A DNA stretch of 7,482 bases from JAGQNP01 sp038257245 (GTDB lineage: Bacteria > Patescibacteriota > Saccharimonadia > Saccharimonadales > JACQNP01): assembly GCA_038257245.1 (NCBI GenBank), contig JBBSJL010000025.1, positions 1 to 7,482 of the forward strand, in the 5' to 3' direction. Positions within the stretch are counted from its first letter, which is position 1. The number at the start of each line of letters is the position of its first letter. Below the pieces are notes generated by a model. That model was given only the letters and a program-made list of their open reading frames with translations. It did no database searches and was not told the origin of the DNA. Shown piece after piece: positions 5,417 to 7,482 of the stretch. A program made the position numbers and the translations under genes.

Positions 5417-6543
5417 TGTCAGCAGTTTTACTCATATTTGGCCTAATTTCTTTTGTAGGTTTGGTCGTTGTCCACGAATGGGGGCATTTCATTGCAGCAC
5501 GCAAAAGTGGTGTTGATGTCGAAGAGTTTGGAATTGGCTTTCCACCAAAGGCTAAAACAATCACTAACAAGAATGGAACCGAATACACTTTGAACTGGCT
5601 TCCACTGGGCGGGTTTGTAAAATTAAAGGGCGAACACGATAGCGACACAGAAAAGGGCAGCTTTGGTGCTGCTAAGCTGTCTAACAAGGTGAAAATCATG
5701 GTGGCAGGTGTCATTATGAACTTGGTTACTGCTTTTGTTTTGTTCACAATCATATCTATCATCGGTATGCCGCAACTCGTAGATAACCAATATAATTATT
5801 CTCGAGACAGTAAGGTAGTATCACAAAAAATGTATGTTGGGTTTGTAGCTAAAGACACACCAGCTGAAGCGGCTGGTATTGAAACCCGAGATCAACTAAC
5901 TGCAATTACTGCTCGAGATGGCGAAACAATATTACTAACATCGTCGGATGAATTATTAGAAACGACAAAAAGATTAGGTGGCCAGGATGTTACTGTCGCC
6001 TATATGCGTGGAGGAGAAGAAAAATCGGCAGAATTAACATTACTAACTAATGAGGAAGTCGAAGCCAGCAAAGAGACTGATAGTCCCAAAGGTTATCTAG
6101 GGGTTGGTCCAACAGAGTTTGTTCAGCGTAGGTCGACTTGGTCGGCTCCGATAGTTGCGGCAGGTACTATAGGGCAGTTCACAGAGCTGACTATGAAAGG
6201 AATAGGGTCAGCTCTAGCCGGACTGTTTAGTGGCAACGGCGCTAAGGCAAGCGAACAAGTTGCCGGACCAGTAGGGATATTCTTTGTACTAAAGGACGGA
6301 AGTACGTTAGGGATATCATTTATTCTTATGGTTATAGCTGTAATTTCGCTGACCTTGGCGATCATGAATATACTGCCAATTCCTGCGCTGGATGGTGGTC
6401 GACTGTTCGTGACGCTGTTATTTAGGGGGCTTAGAAAGCCGCTGACTCCCCAGATGGAAGACCGAATTCACGGGACGGGCATGGCAGTACTACTCAGCCT
6501 CTTTGTGTTGATCACTATTGTTGATGTAAAAAGGTTCTTTTAG
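5416..6543 (+). CDS. rseP: M50 site-2 intramembrane zinc metalloprotease (RseP-like)
   Basis: Site-2 proteases cut transmembrane segments of anti-sigma factors or leftover signal peptides inside the membrane. The 375-residue protein opens with a hydrophobic helix (2-19) running into the zinc site HEWGH (20-24), His and Glu both present. Then come the conserved LNWLPLGGFVKLKGE (59-73), a second membrane helix (about 93-118), a PDZ-like region (about 135-220, with GYLGVGP at 226-232), the QVAGPVGI segment (281-288), a third helix (about 300-320) containing NILPIPALDGGRL (318-330) with the third zinc ligand Asp326, and a last helix (about 354-371). Length and order match full RseP/RasP proteins, though only one PDZ domain fits. 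No anti-sigma substrate is visible nearby, so signal peptide clearance is an equally fair guess. It is coupled to uppS by TAATG and followed 2 nt later by a second membrane protease. Confidence 0.95.
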   Translation: MSAVLLIFGLISFVGLVVVHEWGHFIAARKSGVDVEEFGIGFPPKAKTITNKNGTEYTLNWLPLGGFVKLKGEHDSDTEKGSFGAAKLSNKVKIMVAGVIMNLVTAFVLFTIISIIGMPQLVDNQYNYSRDSKVVSQKMYVGFVAKDTPAEAAGIETRDQLTAITARDGETILLTSSDELLETTKRLGGQDVTVAYMRGGEEKSAELTLLTNEEVEASKETDSPKGYLGVGPTEFVQRRSTWSAPIVAAGTIGQFTELTMKGIGSALAGLFSGNGAKASEQVAGPVGIFFVLKDGSTLGISFILMVIAVISLTLAIMNILPIPALDGGRLFVTLLFRGLRKPLTPQMEDRIHGTGMAVLLSLFVLITIVDVKRFF

Positions 6544-6545
6544 TT

Positions 6546-7319
6546 ATGGCAAGACTAAAACAAATTATTGTGGCGCTAAAGGACTACAATCCTGCAACGG
6601 CTATCGGTCTTACAGTCGGTGGTTTTTTTATTGCCCAAGTTGTGGGTGCGATTGCATACGTAGCATATGCAAGTATTAGGGGTTGGTCGCTTGAGCAAAT
6701 GTCAACAACAGTGGGCAGCTCCATCCCAATGGCATTGGCGTTCAGTATTATTGTTTACGGGTTTTACCTGCTGTTAATACGTTGGTTTCTGAAGCTCAAC
6801 GGTAAGTCATTCAAAGATATTGGTCTAAAAATGACCAAAGCCAAGTGGGAAGTATTTGCATACGCTTTTGCGGGTTATGGAGCGTATTTCATAACGCTTA
6901 TTATTTCTACAGTTATAATTGGTAAACTGTTGCCAACCATAAATCTTGAACAAAAACAGGAGCTTGGCTTTGATACTTACACCACGGGCTGGGGACTTGT
7001 GGCTATATTTATTGCGCTGGTCATTGTTCCACCAATCGTAGAAGAAATTGTTACTCGGGGTTTCTTATATACAGGGTTGCGCAAGAAGTTGAGCTTTTTC
7101 TGGACAGGGCTGATCGTTGCAATTATTTTCGGGGCTGCTCATCTGCAGTGGGGCAGTGATGCTCCATTGCTGTGGGCTGCAGCAATAGACACCTTTATTT
7201 TATCTTGGATTCTGGTTTACATAAGAGAGAAATCAGGGAGCTTATACCCTGCCATCGGCTTGCACATGATCAAGAACGGAATGGCATTTTTAGCATTGTT
7301 TATTTTTCATGTTGCATGA
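6546..7319 (+). CDS. CPBP family intramembrane glutamic protease (CAAX/Abi type)
   Basis: These are multipass membrane proteases related to eukaryotic Rce1. Bacterial members act in bacteriocin self-protection, protein maturation or unknown processes, so the substrate here is unknown. The 257-residue product has about 6-8 hydrophobic segments (about 19-42, 60-81, 103-126, 150-164, 184-198, 207-225, 244-255). All three motifs are intact: EEIVTR (166-171), FGAAH (195-199) and HMIKN (240-244), with Glu166, His199, His240 and Asn244 as expected catalytic residues. The ATG lies 2 nt after the rseP stop, with AAAAGG upstream in the rseP tail, so it should be co-transcribed with uppS-rseP and coupled to them. 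A new promoter overlaps its last codons. UGA is its stop, and the protein is complete there. Confidence 0.93.
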   Translation: MARLKQIIVALKDYNPATAIGLTVGGFFIAQVVGAIAYVAYASIRGWSLEQMSTTVGSSIPMALAFSIIVYGFYLLLIRWFLKLNGKSFKDIGLKMTKAKWEVFAYAFAGYGAYFITLIISTVIIGKLLPTINLEQKQELGFDTYTTGWGLVAIFIALVIVPPIVEEIVTRGFLYTGLRKKLSFFWTGLIVAIIFGAAHLQWGSDAPLLWAAAIDTFILSWILVYIREKSGSLYPAIGLHMIKNGMAFLALFIFHVA

Positions 7320-7339
7320 ATGAGATCGCATGATATACT
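7312..7339 (+). promoter_or_regulatory. Promoter at the end of the CPBP gene
   Basis: TTGCAT (7312-7317), a 16-bp spacer ending in TGA, and TATACT (7334-7339) form a -35 plus extended -10 promoter. It overlaps the CPBP stop codon and points to the short terminated transcript that follows. The -10 box is followed directly by GGGGGC and an ATG at 7346. Confidence 0.7.
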
Positions 7340-7345
7340 GGGGGC

Positions 7346-7387
7346 ATGCAAAAACACCTCATCATTGTGGTACCAAAGTATTCCTAA
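7346..7387 (+). CDS. Possible leader peptide, 13 aa (MQKHLIIVVPKYS)
   Basis: A 13-codon ORF begins 6 nt after a TATACT box, so its ATG would be at or very near the 5' end of the RNA. Residues 5-9 are Leu-Ile-Ile-Val-Val (codons 7358-7372), the composition of branched-chain amino acid leader peptides. The stop (7385-7387) lies in the loop of a hairpin, and a strong terminator follows. Translation is inferred from this arrangement only; the ATG also falls in a possible closing helix of the RNA, so the ORF may be accidental. Confidence 0.4.
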   Translation: MQKHLIIVVPKYS

Positions 7388-7431
7388 AAGGGGTAACTAG
7401 GCTTTTGCAGTAAAAACAACAAGACAAATCC

Positions 7432-7465
7432 AAAACCCCTCACCATCAAAGAGGGGTTTTTATTT
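7432..7465 (+). terminator. Strong intrinsic terminator
   Basis: AAAACCCCTC (7432-7441) and GAGGGGTTTT (7451-7460) form a perfect 10-bp stem with a 9-nt loop, then TATTT. It ends both the short transcript and any readthrough from uppS-rseP-CPBP. The A-rich 5' arm would also give a T run on the other strand, so it may work in both directions. Confidence 0.92.
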
Positions 7466-7482
7466 AGACACTAAATTCACAT

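Larger units (their letters stand above)
7346..7465 (+). ncRNA. Short structured transcript: candidate attenuator leader or small RNA
   Basis: From the promoter to the terminator the RNA would be about 115-120 nt. TGCAAAA (7347-7353) pairs with TTTTGCA (7403-7409), and CCT (7357-7359) with AGG (7399-7401), closing a stem. Inside, TATTCC (7379-7384) pairs with GGGGTA (7390-7395), including two T-G wobbles, around a TAAAA loop. AGGGGT (7389-7394) is also a perfect complement of ACCCCT (7435-7440) in the terminator, giving three mutually exclusive pairings. No SRP RNA, tmRNA, 6S or tRNA signature was recognised. Whether it is a leader for a gene beyond the window or a free small RNA cannot be told here. 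Confidence 0.5.

Noticed and set aside
5388..5762. 124-codon minus-strand frame opposite rseP
   Set aside because: Antisense of the zinc-site and second membrane helix region of rseP; no independent support.
7366..7380. GTGGTACC resembling part of the T-box sequence
   Set aside because: Only 8 bases match. The flanking conserved T-box bases are missing and there is no room for a specifier stem in this short leader.
7320..7400. 26-codon ORF starting at the ATG just after the CPBP stop, or UGA readthrough into it
   Set aside because: It runs through the promoter and into the short RNA. CPBP already has its full motif set and a normal end, and no other gene shows UGA read as an amino acid.
7340..7465. 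tmRNA, SRP RNA or 6S RNA
   Set aside because: The signature sequences expected for the tmRNA ends and the SRP apical loop are absent, and no 6S-like central bubble in a long rod is seen.

Overview
The window is a compact bacterial housekeeping block. Most likely it comes from a member of the candidate phyla radiation (Patescibacteria), and the gene content and sequence style fit Saccharibacteria (TM7) best. This is an inference from several signs. The genes are tightly packed. PrmC carries an NLPY motif instead of NPPY. L31 is the zinc-free type B with a basic tail. EF-Ts is short. The rpsB-tsf-frr-uppS-rseP order lacks the usual pyrH, cdsA and dxr. UGA is used as a stop and never occurs inside a gene, which argues against the UGA=Gly code of Gracilibacteria and Absconditabacteria. 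Phylum-level assignment is perhaps 60-65% certain.

Left arm (1-2157, minus strand): rpmE (ribosomal protein L31 type B), an intrinsic terminator, prfA (release factor RF1), then prmC (the methyltransferase that modifies the RF1 GGQ glutamine). prmC overlaps the prfA 3' end by 14 bases and runs off the left edge after 227 codons. A 28-bp run of four heptamers lies inside prmC.

Centre (2158-2338): back-to-back promoters drive rpmE leftward (TTGACC-N17-TATAAT) and rpsB rightward (TTGCAA-N17-TACAAT). The rpsB transcript should have a leader of about 95 nt with two segments complementary to its Shine-Dalgarno site, so it may be a regulated leader. The rpmE transcript should be nearly leaderless.

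Right arm (2339-7319, plus strand): rpsB (S2) and tsf (EF-Ts), joined by a TAATG overlap; a possible 77-codon unknown gene where pyrH usually sits; frr (ribosome recycling factor) with its own promoter and a strong SD; uppS (cis-prenyltransferase) behind an extended -10 box very close to its ATG; rseP (M50 site-2 protease), joined to uppS by TAATG; and a CPBP/CAAX-type membrane protease 2 nt later. The arm combines translation factors (S2, EF-Ts, RRF) with cell-envelope functions (lipid carrier synthesis, intramembrane proteolysis).

Right end (7312-7465): a promoter overlapping the end of the CPBP gene, a near-leaderless 13-codon ORF whose peptide contains Leu-Ile-Ile-Val-Val, a hairpin, a competing antiterminator pairing, and a perfect 10-bp terminator. 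This has the logic of a peptide-coupled transcription attenuator, or else it is a small structured RNA. It is the best candidate in the window for something undescribed. The rest is recognisable core biology, with promoter placement suggesting frequent leaderless initiation.
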